This document shows, one piece after another, positions 10,274 to 17,964 of a stretch of 64,000 nt of DNA. A model generated the notes under the pieces. It had not been told where the DNA came from and ran no database searches. It saw only the letters and a program-made list of their open reading frames with translations. Within the stretch, counting starts at the first letter, position 1; every line of letters starts with the position of its first letter. Location: NCBI RefSeq assembly GCF_020923495.1, contig NZ_CP064048.1:583501-647500 (forward strand), read 5' to 3'. The translations under genes were made by a program, and so were the position numbers. The DNA comes from Brevibacillus sedimenti. Its GTDB lineage: Bacteria; Bacillota; Bacilli; Brevibacillales; Brevibacillaceae.

Positions 10274-11209
10274 TCAAAAGTTCGCGATCATCGTGCTGAC
10301 GACGACGGCCGCGCAGAATACGGTCAGGTACAGAATGGAAAATCCGAACAGCTTGCGCGCCCACGCCAAGTCATCCTTGGTATGGAAGCCCTGATACAGA
10401 AATACGATGTACAGCACACCCATGACTGCCATGACTGCCAGATAGAGGTAGCCAACGTTGCCGTACACGAACAGCAGCAGCGAGGCCGGCAGCAGCACGG
10501 AGCCCCACAGGAACATCTGCCGTTTTGTCTCGGCAAACCCTTTGACCACTGGCAGCATCGGAATGCCGCCTGCTCGGTAATCTTCCGTTTTCAGCATGGC
10601 CAACGCCAGGAAATGGGGCGGCTGCCACAGGAACAGAATCAAAAACAGCAACCACGCGCTCGGGTCCATGTTGTTGGTGACCGCCACCCAGCCGATAACC
10701 GGGGGAGCCGCACCGGAAACGCCGCCGATAACGGTGTTCAGAGTGGTGACGCGCTTGAGCGGTGTGTAGATCAACACGTAGAAAATATGACCGATCAAGC
10801 CCCACACCGCTGCCAACGGGTTGGCAAAGACAGCCAGCACGACCAGACCAACAAGCAGGAACACAATACCGATCAGCAGCGCATGACGGGGGTGAATGCG
10901 CCCGGCCGCCAGTCCGCGGTCCTTGGTGCGTTTCATCTTTTGATCTAGCTCACGGTCGTAGTAGTTGTTCAGTGCCGCACCAGACATGATCACCAAGGCG
11001 GTGCCGAGCATGGTGAACAGTGCCAGTTTCCAATCGGGAAAACCGTGGGAAGCCAGCCATAGACCGGTAAATGTAGCCATCAGGTTCGACATGGTGATGC
11101 CCGGTTTGGTGAGCTGCACGTAATCGCGCCAAGTAGCCTGCTGCACCGGTTGGGGCGGCATGGCGGAATCGGTATTGAGCGATTCCTGCATCGTCACTTG
11201 CTGGTCCAC
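10274..11209 (-). CDS. ctaB: Protoheme IX farnesyltransferase (heme O synthase) CtaB
   Basis: CtaB (311 aa from the chosen start) is a UbiA-family membrane prenyltransferase that adds a farnesyl group to heme B, making heme O for CtaA. The first Asp-rich motif is in NNYYDRELDQKMKRTKDR, with the N/D-x3-D-x3-D pattern that binds Mg-diphosphate. A second polar motif, YKAG-like DYRAGGIPML, follows, with about nine hydrophobic helices. I chose the GTG at 11209 because AGGAGG lies 8 nt before it; an upstream in-frame ATG at 11242 would have no ribosome site. A sigma-A promoter with a palindrome lies upstream. Confidence 0.95.
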   Translation of the reverse strand: MDQQVTMQESLNTDSAMPPQPVQQATWRDYVQLTKPGITMSNLMATFTGLWLASHGFPDWKLALFTMLGTALVIMSGAALNNYYDRELDQKMKRTKDRGLAAGRIHPRHALLIGIVFLLVGLVVLAVFANPLAAVWGLIGHIFYVLIYTPLKRVTTLNTVIGGVSGAAPPVIGWVAVTNNMDPSAWLLFLILFLWQPPHFLALAMLKTEDYRAGGIPMLPVVKGFAETKRQMFLWGSVLLPASLLLFVYGNVGYLYLAVMAVMGVLYIVFLYQGFHTKDDLAWARKLFGFSILYLTVFCAAVVVSTMIANF

Positions 11210-11300
11210 GTTTCGTACCTCCTGTCTCATTTGTGCAAACATCCCTTTACATGGGCATACCGCTTCTGACGAGGAAGCGGCGGCCCGAATCTCTCACACA

Positions 11301-11318
11301 TATTCGTTTCGGCGAATA
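11301..11318. promoter_or_regulatory. Palindrome just downstream of the ctaB promoter, possible operator
   Basis: TATTCG and CGAATA form a perfect 6-bp inverted repeat separated by TTTCGG. It lies about 5 to 22 nt downstream of the predicted start site of the ctaB promoter, a position suitable for a repressor or a 5' mRNA hairpin. The binding protein is unknown. Confidence 0.4.
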
Positions 11319-11329
11319 AATCAGCTTAC

Positions 11330-11359
11330 ATTGTAACGAAACAAGTCCTGACAAGTCAA
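11330..11359 (-). promoter_or_regulatory. Sigma-A promoter of ctaB
   Basis: On the minus strand TTGACT (11354-11359) and TACAAT (11330-11335) are separated by 18 nt. The elements are close to consensus and lie about 120 bp upstream of the ctaB start. This suggests ctaB is transcribed separately from ctaM-ctaG. Confidence 0.6.
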
Positions 11360-11472
11360 CCTGCGGGGTGCGAGAGTGCGCCCGCAACTGTGGTTGCGCT
11401 GCGATTACCGTCATTGTATCAGAATAAGCAAATCCAAAACGCCGATATTCTTGACAAAATTTCAACAGGCGC

Positions 11473-11931
11473 TTATTTGCCGAAGATGACGTCCAGCACC
11501 CCGGCTGTTTCACCGCCCGGATATATCAGGTACAGCAAGGTGTATACGGTTACGCCCGTGATCGCTGAGCCAAACCAGACTATCGAAGTCCAGGGGCCGA
11601 TTTTTTTGTGCTTCGCGTACTGCTTTTTGTACCCGTAGTAAAGAGTAACCAGTCCCATCACGCCCCCCACCGTGGCCAACACAATGTGGAAGAGCAGAAA
11701 AATTTGATAAAAGATGCGAATGTTGTCCGGACCGCCAAATTGCGTATTGCCCACGAAGGCAGTGCGGGACACGTAAGTGATAAAGAAAAGGGTGGCGAAA
11801 ATGGCCGCCCATGTCATCAGCTTGATGTGCGTTTCCGTCCGGCGGCGGCTGATGTAGTACCAGCCGAACGCGACAAGAATGCCGCTGATGGCAATAAAAG
11901 ACGTACTGATGGTCGGGAGAATGATCGACAT
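11473..11931 (-). CDS. ctaM: DUF420 membrane protein, CtaM-type oxidase maturation factor
   Basis: This 152-aa protein has four or five hydrophobic helices and belongs to the DUF420 (YozB/CtaM) family. Members act in maturation of heme A-containing aa3 oxidases, as shown for CtaM of Staphylococcus aureus. Family features visible here are conserved histidines in ETHIKLM and LLFHIVLATVGG and the motif FVGNTQFGG. Its place between ctaG and ctaB fits that role. The ATG at 11931 follows GAGGTG. I found no hairpin between its stop and the ctaB promoter. Confidence 0.85.
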   Translation of the reverse strand: MSIILPTISTSFIAISGILVAFGWYYISRRRTETHIKLMTWAAIFATLFFITYVSRTAFVGNTQFGGPDNIRIFYQIFLLFHIVLATVGGVMGLVTLYYGYKKQYAKHKKIGPWTSIVWFGSAITGVTVYTLLYLIYPGGETAGVLDVIFGK

Positions 11932-11963
11932 GACTTACACCTCAAATTGTCCGCTAATGTCTG

Positions 11964-12866
11964 TTATGCGTTTCCCTGATCTGCGCCGGACGCAGCCAGA
12001 TCGCCCAATTGCGGTATGGGCGCCTGCTGATCCATTGGCAAATCGTTTTGTTTCTCCTGCTTGTACCATTGGAAGAAGATGTATGCCAGCACTGAGCTGT
12101 ATACTCCTTCCTGCACCAGCTTCATGATGATGCCGCCCAGGCGCTGATCCGCAAAGGCGGTATGGCTCGGAAACAGCAGCGGCGCATTCATGTAGCTTTG
12201 ATACAGCGGTTCACTCGCGAAAATGATCAGGGCACAAGACGGCGTAATCAGGACGCCATTGAGGAACAGATACGCCACTTTCCGCAGTCCTTCCAACGGC
12301 TTCTCCTGCACGGGAAGCGGGTTCACGATCGGCCACCACATGCAGAAGGCAGCAAGAAAGATCACCGCGTGAATGGCGTTCATCCAGTTGTGGTTCTGGG
12401 CCGCATAGTCCAGAACCTCCGGAAAGTGATAAAAGGAAAGCAGGCTGTTGAACAGAAGTGCTGCTACCACCGGTCGGGTGCAAAAACGAAGGATGGCCTG
12501 CATCCCCCGGTTGCGGAACATGACAGCCCACAGCCAGCCCGGAATGCCCAGCATGATCATTGGCGGCAGCGCAATGAACAACAGCGCCATCTGCAGCATG
12601 TGCATGCTGAACAGGTAATGGTGCCCCAGGTAGTTGATCGGACTGCCTGCTGCCGCGTATAAGATCACCATCGCCAGGACAAAGACGGTCTTTTTCTTCC
12701 CGGTCACTGGCTCTGCGCCATCAAAGCGGCTGCGCAGCGGTCCGGTCACCAAAAAGTACAGGATGACCAAAAGCAGGGTGATCAGCAGGACTTCCGGATT
12801 CCACAGATCGGAAAACGAGCCGATCCCCGTATCGGCCGCGTTGTGATGCTGATGGTGGTTATGCAT
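11964..12866 (-). CDS. ctaG: CtaG cytochrome c oxidase assembly factor
   Basis: CtaG (300 aa) belongs to the Bacillus-type CtaG_Cox membrane family (unrelated to Cox11), needed to form active caa3 oxidase, probably at the copper centre. The N-terminus MHNHHQHHN is His-rich and could bind metal; further conserved His and Met residues occur in LGHHYLFSMHMLQM. About seven membrane helices are seen. The start is supported by AAAGGAG about 9 nt before the ATG. A TATAAT at 12916-12921 with no clear -35 is the only promoter-like element upstream, so it may have its own weak promoter after the ctaF terminator. Confidence 0.93.
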   Translation of the reverse strand: MHNHHQHHNAADTGIGSFSDLWNPEVLLITLLLVILYFLVTGPLRSRFDGAEPVTGKKKTVFVLAMVILYAAAGSPINYLGHHYLFSMHMLQMALLFIALPPMIMLGIPGWLWAVMFRNRGMQAILRFCTRPVVAALLFNSLLSFYHFPEVLDYAAQNHNWMNAIHAVIFLAAFCMWWPIVNPLPVQEKPLEGLRKVAYLFLNGVLITPSCALIIFASEPLYQSYMNAPLLFPSHTAFADQRLGGIIMKLVQEGVYSSVLAYIFFQWYKQEKQNDLPMDQQAPIPQLGDLAASGADQGNA

Positions 12867-13002
12867 GTATCCCTACTCCTTTCTTACTAGAAAGGGTGCC
12901 CTCCATTTAAACTTCATTATACCGCGAATTTGCGCTTTCTTGGTCTTGTAAAAATGAACAAACTCGCACAAATATTCGGCTGTTGGCAGCACGTCCACTG
13001 TC

Positions 13003-13117
13003 GGCCACGCCCCTGCCCGCGTCGCGTTTTGGAGCGGACATCATCCACTTCTTTGCTGGGCGTCAAGAGAGCGAGCGGGCCCGATCACCCATGCGCCACG
13101 GACTTTGTCTACATGCT
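13003..13117 (-). repeat. Dispersed repeat, truncated copy A
   Basis: About 115 bp closely match the right half of the intact copy at 55711-56040, including the shared stretch around TTTTGGAGCGGACATCATCC and the terminal AGCATGTAGACAAAG (read on the minus strand). That end directly abuts the ctaF terminator hairpin. The left half and left inverted end are missing. Confidence 0.75.
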
Positions 13118-13147
13118 AAAAGGGCAGACTTTTTCGTCTGCCCTTTC
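13117..13147 (-). terminator. Rho-independent terminator of ctaCDEF
   Basis: AAAGGGCAGAC (13119-13129) pairs perfectly with GTCTGCCCTTT (13136-13146). On the minus strand it is followed by TTTTAGC, where the dispersed repeat begins. It lies 15 nt after the ctaF stop. Confidence 0.75.
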
Positions 13148-13162
13148 TTCTGTATCAATTTG

Positions 13163-13480
13163 TTACACCCATACCCACAACACGAATACGATCACGAATG
13201 CCAGCACGAAGAACACACCGGCAAAAATCGAGATGCGCGCAAACTCGTGTCCCTTTTGGTCCATGTGCATCCAGAAGAACAGCTGGAACAGTGCCTGAAC
13301 AAACGCCAGACCGATGATAAAGGGTACGGTAAAGCCGCTCGGCACTACCTCATACGCGACAGCGATGAAAGCGAGGGCGGTGAGCACGAGGGAAGCGATA
13401 AAGGCGACAATGTGGTTCTTCGCGCTTTCCTTTTTCACTTTGGGTTTGCGTACTTCTTCATTGTGCGTATGTGCTCCCAT
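13163..13480 (-). CDS. ctaF: Cytochrome c oxidase subunit IV (CtaF)
   Basis: CtaF (105 aa) is the small three-helix subunit IVB of the aa3/caa3 quinol or cytochrome oxidase family. A hydrophilic N-terminus (MGAHTHNEEVRKPKVKKES) is followed by three membrane segments and the family-typical FWMHMDQKGHEFARI between helices two and three. It is the last gene of ctaCDEF, starting 3 nt after the ctaE stop and followed by a strong terminator. Confidence 0.94.
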   Translation of the reverse strand: MGAHTHNEEVRKPKVKKESAKNHIVAFIASLVLTALAFIAVAYEVVPSGFTVPFIIGLAFVQALFQLFFWMHMDQKGHEFARISIFAGVFFVLAFVIVFVLWVWV

Positions 13481-13483
13481 CGA

Positions 13484-14110
13484 TTATCCCACCTTTCCAC
13501 CGATCATACCCATGAGATAGACCACGGTAAAAATGAACACCCACACGACGTCGATGAAGTGCCAGTACAGGCTGGCGACGTAAAACTTCGGAGCGGTCAC
13601 CACTGTCAGGCCTTTTTTCACAGCCGCCAACTGCAAGGTGACAATCCAGAGAATCCCGAACAGCACGTGGCCCCCGTGGAAGCCGACCAGCGTGTAGAAC
13701 GCCGAACCAAACGCGCTGGAGGAAATCTTGTGTCCTTCATGGTAGTAGTGCATAAACTCGTAAATCTCCAGACCGAGGAAGCCAAGGCCAAGCAGGACCG
13801 TCACGGTCAGCCAGGCCTGCAGCTGTTTCAGGTTCTTCTTGTGCATTGCCAGCACCGCGAACACGCTGGTGAGCGAACTGGTCAAGAGCAGCAGGGTGGC
13901 AAGCGCCACGAGCGGCATGTCGAAGAGCTCTTGCGACGTAGGGCCGCCGTTGTTCTGATCGCGCAGAGCGATGAATGTCGCGAACAGGGAACCGAAGAGA
14001 ATGGTTTCCCCGCCGAGGAAGAGCCAGAAGCCAAGGATCTTGTTCTTCCCTTCCAGGGTGGCTTTTTCCGGTTCGTCAGGCAGAACCGCATGTACGTGAT
14101 GTGTAGCCAT
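13484..14110 (-). CDS. ctaE: Cytochrome c oxidase subunit III (CtaE)
   Basis: CtaE (208 aa) is the short five-helix form of subunit III that stabilises the oxidase core. Recognisable segments are LGFWLFLGGETILFGSLFAT, GFHGGHVLFGILW and LYWHFIDVVWVFIF, with the conserved His/Glu residues of the family. Its ATG shares a base with the ctaD stop (TAATG), so translation is coupled. Confidence 0.96.
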   Translation of the reverse strand: MATHHVHAVLPDEPEKATLEGKNKILGFWLFLGGETILFGSLFATFIALRDQNNGGPTSQELFDMPLVALATLLLLTSSLTSVFAVLAMHKKNLKQLQAWLTVTVLLGLGFLGLEIYEFMHYYHEGHKISSSAFGSAFYTLVGFHGGHVLFGILWIVTLQLAAVKKGLTVVTAPKFYVASLYWHFIDVVWVFIFTVVYLMGMIGGKVG

Positions 14111-15954
14111 TACGCCTTAACCCCCTTCTCTTCGATCTCATCCGGTTCAATGTGATAGCCCGGGTCGTCATTGATCGAACGCAGCAGCATGCACGCAAAG
14201 GTGATTGCCAAGCCGATGACGACGACCACGTAGTTGTGATACATGAACCCGAAACCGGCGATAAACAGTCCCACAGACATGACGAACGGCAGGAAGGAAC
14301 CGGATGGCATGTGGATGGAGCCCAGCGGTTCGGCCGGAGTCATGCCTTTGTTGCCCGCCATTTTTTCTACCCACAGTGCGTCCAGACCGCGTACCAGCGG
14401 CGTTTGCGCAAAGTTGTACTCCGGCGGCGGAGACGGAATCGACCATTCCAGCGTGCGGCCATCCCACGGGTCGGCCGGAGCGCGTTTGCCGCTTTTCGCG
14501 GTAACGGCGACGTTCACCAGGAACAGAATCGTACCGATGCTCATGCCAAATACGCCGATCGTACTGATAAAGTTACCCAATTCCAGACCTTGACCGGCCA
14601 GGAAGGTGTAGACGCGGCGCGGCATCCCCATCAGACCCAGGAAGTGCTGCGGGAAGAAGGTCAGGTGGAACCCGACAAAGAATGTCCAGAAGTTCCATTT
14701 CCCAAGCGTTTCGTTCAGCATTTTGCCGAACATTTTCGGCCACCAGTAGTAGAGTCCGGCAAACAAACCAAATACGAGACCCCCTACGATTACGTAGTGG
14801 AAGTGTGCGACGACGAAATAGCTGTCGTGGTATTGGTAGTCAGCAGGCGGATTCGCCAGCATTACACCAGTCATACCGCCAATGGTAAAGGTCGGAATGA
14901 ATCCGACGGCGAACAGGTTTGCCGCGGTGAAACGGATTTGACCGCCCCACATGGTGAACAGCCAGTTGAAGATTTTGATACCGGTCGGCACCGCAATCAA
15001 CATCGTCGCCAGACCAAACAGAATGTTGGCAATCGGCCCCATACCGACAGTGAACATGTGGTGCGCCCACACCATGAAGCCGAGGAAACCGATCAGCGCG
15101 GTCGCGAATACCATGGAGCTGTAACCAAACAGACGCTTTCTCGAGAAGGTACTTACGACCTCAGAAATGATACCAAACGCAGGCAGAATCAGGATGTACA
15201 CTTCGGGGTGACCGAAAATCCAGAACAGATGCTGCCAGATCAGAACGTTACCGCCGGCATCCGTGTTGAAGAAGTTACCCCCAAACAAGCGGTCAAACAT
15301 CAACAGTACCAGACCGACGGTGATCGCCGGGAATGCGAACAGAATCAAACCGGAGGTCACGAAGGACGCCCAGGTAAACAGCGGCATGCGCATGAAGGTC
15401 ATACCCGGCGCGCGCATGTTGATGATCGTCACCAGGAAGTTGATACCACCGATCAGGGTACCAAGACCGGCGATTTGCAGACCGAGCACGTAAAAGTCGA
15501 TCCCGCGTCCGCTGTATTCATTGAGGGCCAGTGTCGTGTAAGACGTCCAGCCCGCGTCAGGCGCACCGCCCAAAAACCAACTGGTGTTGAGAAGCACGCC
15601 ACCGAAGAAAAAGAGCCAGAAACCGAGTGCGTTGACAAACGGAAACGCAACGTCACGCGCACCGATTTGCAGCGGTACAACCGCATTCATCAGGGCGAAA
15701 ATCACTGGCATGACCGCCAGGAAGATCATCGTGGTGCCGTGCATGGTAATCAGTTCGTTAAACGTCTTGGCACCGACGACGTTAAGCTCCGGATACATCA
15801 ATTGCAAACGAATCAGCAGGGCCTCAATCCCGCCGGCCAGGAAGAAAATCCCGCCGGCAATCAGGTACAGGATCGCGATTTTCTTGTGGTCCACTGTCGT
15901 GAGCCAATCCCACAGCCCTGACCGCTTGGGTGCATGAGAAGCATGTGCAGACAC
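14110..15954 (-). CDS. ctaD: Cytochrome c oxidase subunit I (CtaD)
   Basis: CtaD (614 aa) is the catalytic heme-copper subunit: it binds heme a, heme a3 and CuB, reduces O2 and pumps protons. Visible sites are the low-spin heme ligand in MHGTTMIFLAVMP, the CuB His-Tyr region WIFGHPEVYILILP, the HH pair in VWAHHMFTVGM, and the heme a3/heme a ligands in SYFVVAHFHYVIVGG. The C-terminal extension with two more helices is typical of Bacillus-type enzymes. The start is a GTG at 15954 with AAAGGAGGT six nt upstream. Confidence 0.97.
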   Translation of the reverse strand: MSAHASHAPKRSGLWDWLTTVDHKKIAILYLIAGGIFFLAGGIEALLIRLQLMYPELNVVGAKTFNELITMHGTTMIFLAVMPVIFALMNAVVPLQIGARDVAFPFVNALGFWLFFFGGVLLNTSWFLGGAPDAGWTSYTTLALNEYSGRGIDFYVLGLQIAGLGTLIGGINFLVTIINMRAPGMTFMRMPLFTWASFVTSGLILFAFPAITVGLVLLMFDRLFGGNFFNTDAGGNVLIWQHLFWIFGHPEVYILILPAFGIISEVVSTFSRKRLFGYSSMVFATALIGFLGFMVWAHHMFTVGMGPIANILFGLATMLIAVPTGIKIFNWLFTMWGGQIRFTAANLFAVGFIPTFTIGGMTGVMLANPPADYQYHDSYFVVAHFHYVIVGGLVFGLFAGLYYWWPKMFGKMLNETLGKWNFWTFFVGFHLTFFPQHFLGLMGMPRRVYTFLAGQGLELGNFISTIGVFGMSIGTILFLVNVAVTAKSGKRAPADPWDGRTLEWSIPSPPPEYNFAQTPLVRGLDALWVEKMAGNKGMTPAEPLGSIHMPSGSFLPFVMSVGLFIAGFGFMYHNYVVVVIGLAITFACMLLRSINDDPGYHIEPDEIEEKGVKA

Positions 15955-15996
15955 GGTTTTACCTCCTTTTTTGCGTCACTGCCTCATGACGGTCAC

Positions 15997-17040
15997 TTAC
16001 TGTTTGTTACTGTTCTGTGCCTCGTCCTTCACGCTGAGCGTGTACAGGTAATCAACCAGCGCATTCACCTGATTATCATCCAGGTTGAGGTTTGGCATGG
16101 TGTTGCCCGGCTTCATGCCTTGCGGGTCTTTCAGCCACTCTGCGAGGTATTGCGGTTCGTTCGGTTTAATGCCCGCCACGCGCATGCGGTCGGCAAAGTT
16201 GGTAAGGTTCGGCCCCAGTTTTCCGCCTTTGCCGCCTACAGCGTGGCAGCCCAAACAGCTCTTTTCGAAAATAGCTTGGCCTTCTGCGGCACGGGCGGTA
16301 GCATTCTGCGGTTCGGCAGTCTGCGCTGCTTTCATTCTCTGTACCCACTCGTCGAATTCGGCCTGTTCCACTACGTCCACTTTGAAATCCATCAGAGCAT
16401 GGGACGTCCCGCACAGCTCGGCGCATTTGCCGTAGAAGGTTCCGGTTCTGTCGGCCTGCAGCCACATTTTGTTTTCCATACCAGGGTTGGTGTCCATTTT
16501 ACCGCCCAGCGCCGGAATCCAGAACGCGTGGATCACGTCGGCGGTGTTCAGGGTGAATTGAATCTTTTTGCCCACCGGCAGCACCAGATCCTGCGCGGTA
16601 GCTACGCCGAGATCCGGATACTCGAACTCCCACCAGAACTGGTGAGCGGTTACGTTAACTTGAAGCGCTTCCTTATTGTCGTATTCTTTGGAAAGGGCGA
16701 AACCGGTGGTGACTGTCGGGATAGCCATGATGATCAGAAGCAGGAACGGAATGGCCGTCCAGATGATCTCCAGCGTGTGACTGCCCTCCACCTGTTTTGG
16801 AATGCCCTCTTGTCCTGGGCGCTTGCGATAACGAATAAGGACATAAGTCAAGATCAGCATAACAACGATAAAGACGCCGGTCATGATGAAGAAGGACAAC
16901 TTCATCAGATCGAACTGCATTGCTGCAACCGGCCCCTGCGGCTTGAGCGCGGAGAGCTCTTGGATGCCGCAACCGGTAAGTGTCAGCGCCAACAACCCAA
17001 ACAGGAAAAGCTGACGCCAAAACTGTTGCCAACTCTTCAT
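15997..17040 (-). CDS. ctaC: Cytochrome c oxidase subunit II with fused cytochrome c (CtaC, caa3 type)
   Basis: CtaC (347 aa) accepts electrons through CuA and passes them to CtaD. It is a lipoprotein: the signal ends in LTLTGC with the lipidated Cys at residue 24. Two membrane helices follow, then the CuA cupredoxin domain with C206, C210, H214 and M217 (CAELCGTSHALM). A C-terminal cytochrome c domain has CLGCH at 262-266, which makes this a caa3-type enzyme. I chose the ATG at 17040 because the longer frame has no signal-compatible start. It begins the ctaCDEF operon. Confidence 0.96.
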   Translation of the reverse strand: MKSWQQFWRQLFLFGLLALTLTGCGIQELSALKPQGPVAAMQFDLMKLSFFIMTGVFIVVMLILTYVLIRYRKRPGQEGIPKQVEGSHTLEIIWTAIPFLLLIIMAIPTVTTGFALSKEYDNKEALQVNVTAHQFWWEFEYPDLGVATAQDLVLPVGKKIQFTLNTADVIHAFWIPALGGKMDTNPGMENKMWLQADRTGTFYGKCAELCGTSHALMDFKVDVVEQAEFDEWVQRMKAAQTAEPQNATARAAEGQAIFEKSCLGCHAVGGKGGKLGPNLTNFADRMRVAGIKPNEPQYLAEWLKDPQGMKPGNTMPNLNLDDNQVNALVDYLYTLSVKDEAQNSNKQ

Positions 17041-17161
17041 ACCATTGAACCCCTCTTTCCTTCGTGTTGGTAACATTCCGCCCACAACTGCCGTGCAGCC
17101 GAATGTTTATTCGTACTCCTTTGTCTGTCAACCATCACTCCGCCTGCTGCTATCCCTCACT

Positions 17162-17191
17162 ATAATACCCAATGCTGAAAAGTATTAGCAA
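17162..17191 (-). promoter_or_regulatory. Candidate sigma-A promoter of ctaCDEF
   Basis: On the minus strand TTGCTA (17186-17191) and TATTAT (17162-17167) are 18 nt apart, about 120 nt before the ctaC ATG. The match is moderate. Confidence 0.4.
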
Positions 17192-17402
17192 CCGGAGCGC
17201 GACAAACAAATAGAGCCAGGGCCATTCCCTACACCTACCTATACTGGTAACCTCTTTAGTATACAAAAATTTCTTGCAAGCTCCCATGCCATTTGTAATA
17301 AATCTGTTAACAAATTTATGAACAATTTTGTGAAACTATTTTTTAATGGGTTGACAAGCAGGGGATGTAGCGTGTCCTCCAAGAAGTTTTTGCGTCCATC
17401 GG

Positions 17403-17448
17403 CAAAAAAGCCCTTCGGAAAGACATCTTGTCTTTTCCGAAGGGCTTC
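17403..17448 (-). terminator. Strong Rho-independent terminator after the DUF2512 gene
   Basis: A perfect 14-bp stem, AAGCCCTTCGGAAA (17408-17421) with TTTCCGAAGGGCTT (17434-17447), has a 12-nt loop and a minus-strand tail of TTTTTTGCC. It begins a few nt after the stop at 17454. Confidence 0.85.
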
Positions 17449-17453
17449 GCTCG

Positions 17454-17810
17454 TCACGCCTTTTCCGCTCGTCCGCTCCTGATCAGCCAGAGGTGCTGCA
17501 GGTATTCAGCCACGCCGAGCAGGATGGCGGCAAAACCGGCGCCAATGGGGGCGATCCGTGCCCCGGGCAGGACAAAGGCGCTCAGGTTGACGATGAGGAA
17601 GGCGGCGATAAAATCGACCGCCGTGCTCAGCCACAAGGTGCCGGGCCTCAGCAGAAACAATTCCAGCACATGTCCGGCAATGGCAAAAACCAATCCCACA
17701 CCGATCGACTGATAGAGGGAGGCGTAATTCAATTCCGGGAACAGGGCGTCGGCGAGAACGACCACTGCCGGGGAGACAAACAGCTTTAGGAGCAAACCGG
17801 CCACCAGCAT
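17454..17810 (-). CDS. DUF2512-like small membrane protein
   Basis: This 118-aa protein consists of four hydrophobic helices with short loops and ends in a basic tail (IRSGRAEKA). The pattern and motifs such as LLLKLFVSPAVV and YLQHLW resemble the DUF2512 (YndM-like) family of Bacilli, whose function is unknown. I chose the ATG at 17810 because AAGGAGG lies just upstream; a longer frame to 17900 has no ribosome site. It stands alone between the cta locus and an MFS exporter and has its own terminator. Confidence 0.75.
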   Translation of the reverse strand: MLVAGLLLKLFVSPAVVVLADALFPELNYASLYQSIGVGLVFAIAGHVLELFLLRPGTLWLSTAVDFIAAFLIVNLSAFVLPGARIAPIGAGFAAILLGVAEYLQHLWLIRSGRAEKA

Positions 17811-17964
17811 CCTTCCTCCTTCTGTTGGACTACCATCAGTATGTCCGCCGCTGCTGCCGATTAACCCGCCGAAAAGCCGCCGCTCTGCCCTGCAGCGCAA
17901 ACCACCCGCAGGGGTAACGGTCGCCGCCCAATCGGCACTGCTTTTCGCCTGTGAAAGCCTTCTG

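Larger units (their letters stand above)
12867..13162. other. Intergenic stretch between ctaF and ctaG
   Basis: No gene is seen here. It holds a weak -10-like TATAAT for ctaG (12916-12921), a truncated copy of the dispersed repeat (13003-13117) and the ctaF terminator (13117-13147). The 80 bp between the -10 element and the repeat has no recognisable feature. Confidence 0.6.
17041..17453. other. Long intergenic region upstream of ctaC
   Basis: These 413 bp contain no gene. The left part carries the ctaC leader and the likely ctaC promoter (17162-17191). The middle (17230-17370) is strikingly AT-rich with several TTAACA/TTTGTGAA-like words but no palindrome I trust. The right end is the terminator of the DUF2512 gene. 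Confidence 0.6.

Noticed and set aside
12983..15921. Long plus-strand open frames over ctaD and ctaE (390 and 589 codons)
   Set aside because: They lie opposite clearly coding cytochrome oxidase genes, and the longer one starts inside repeat copy A.
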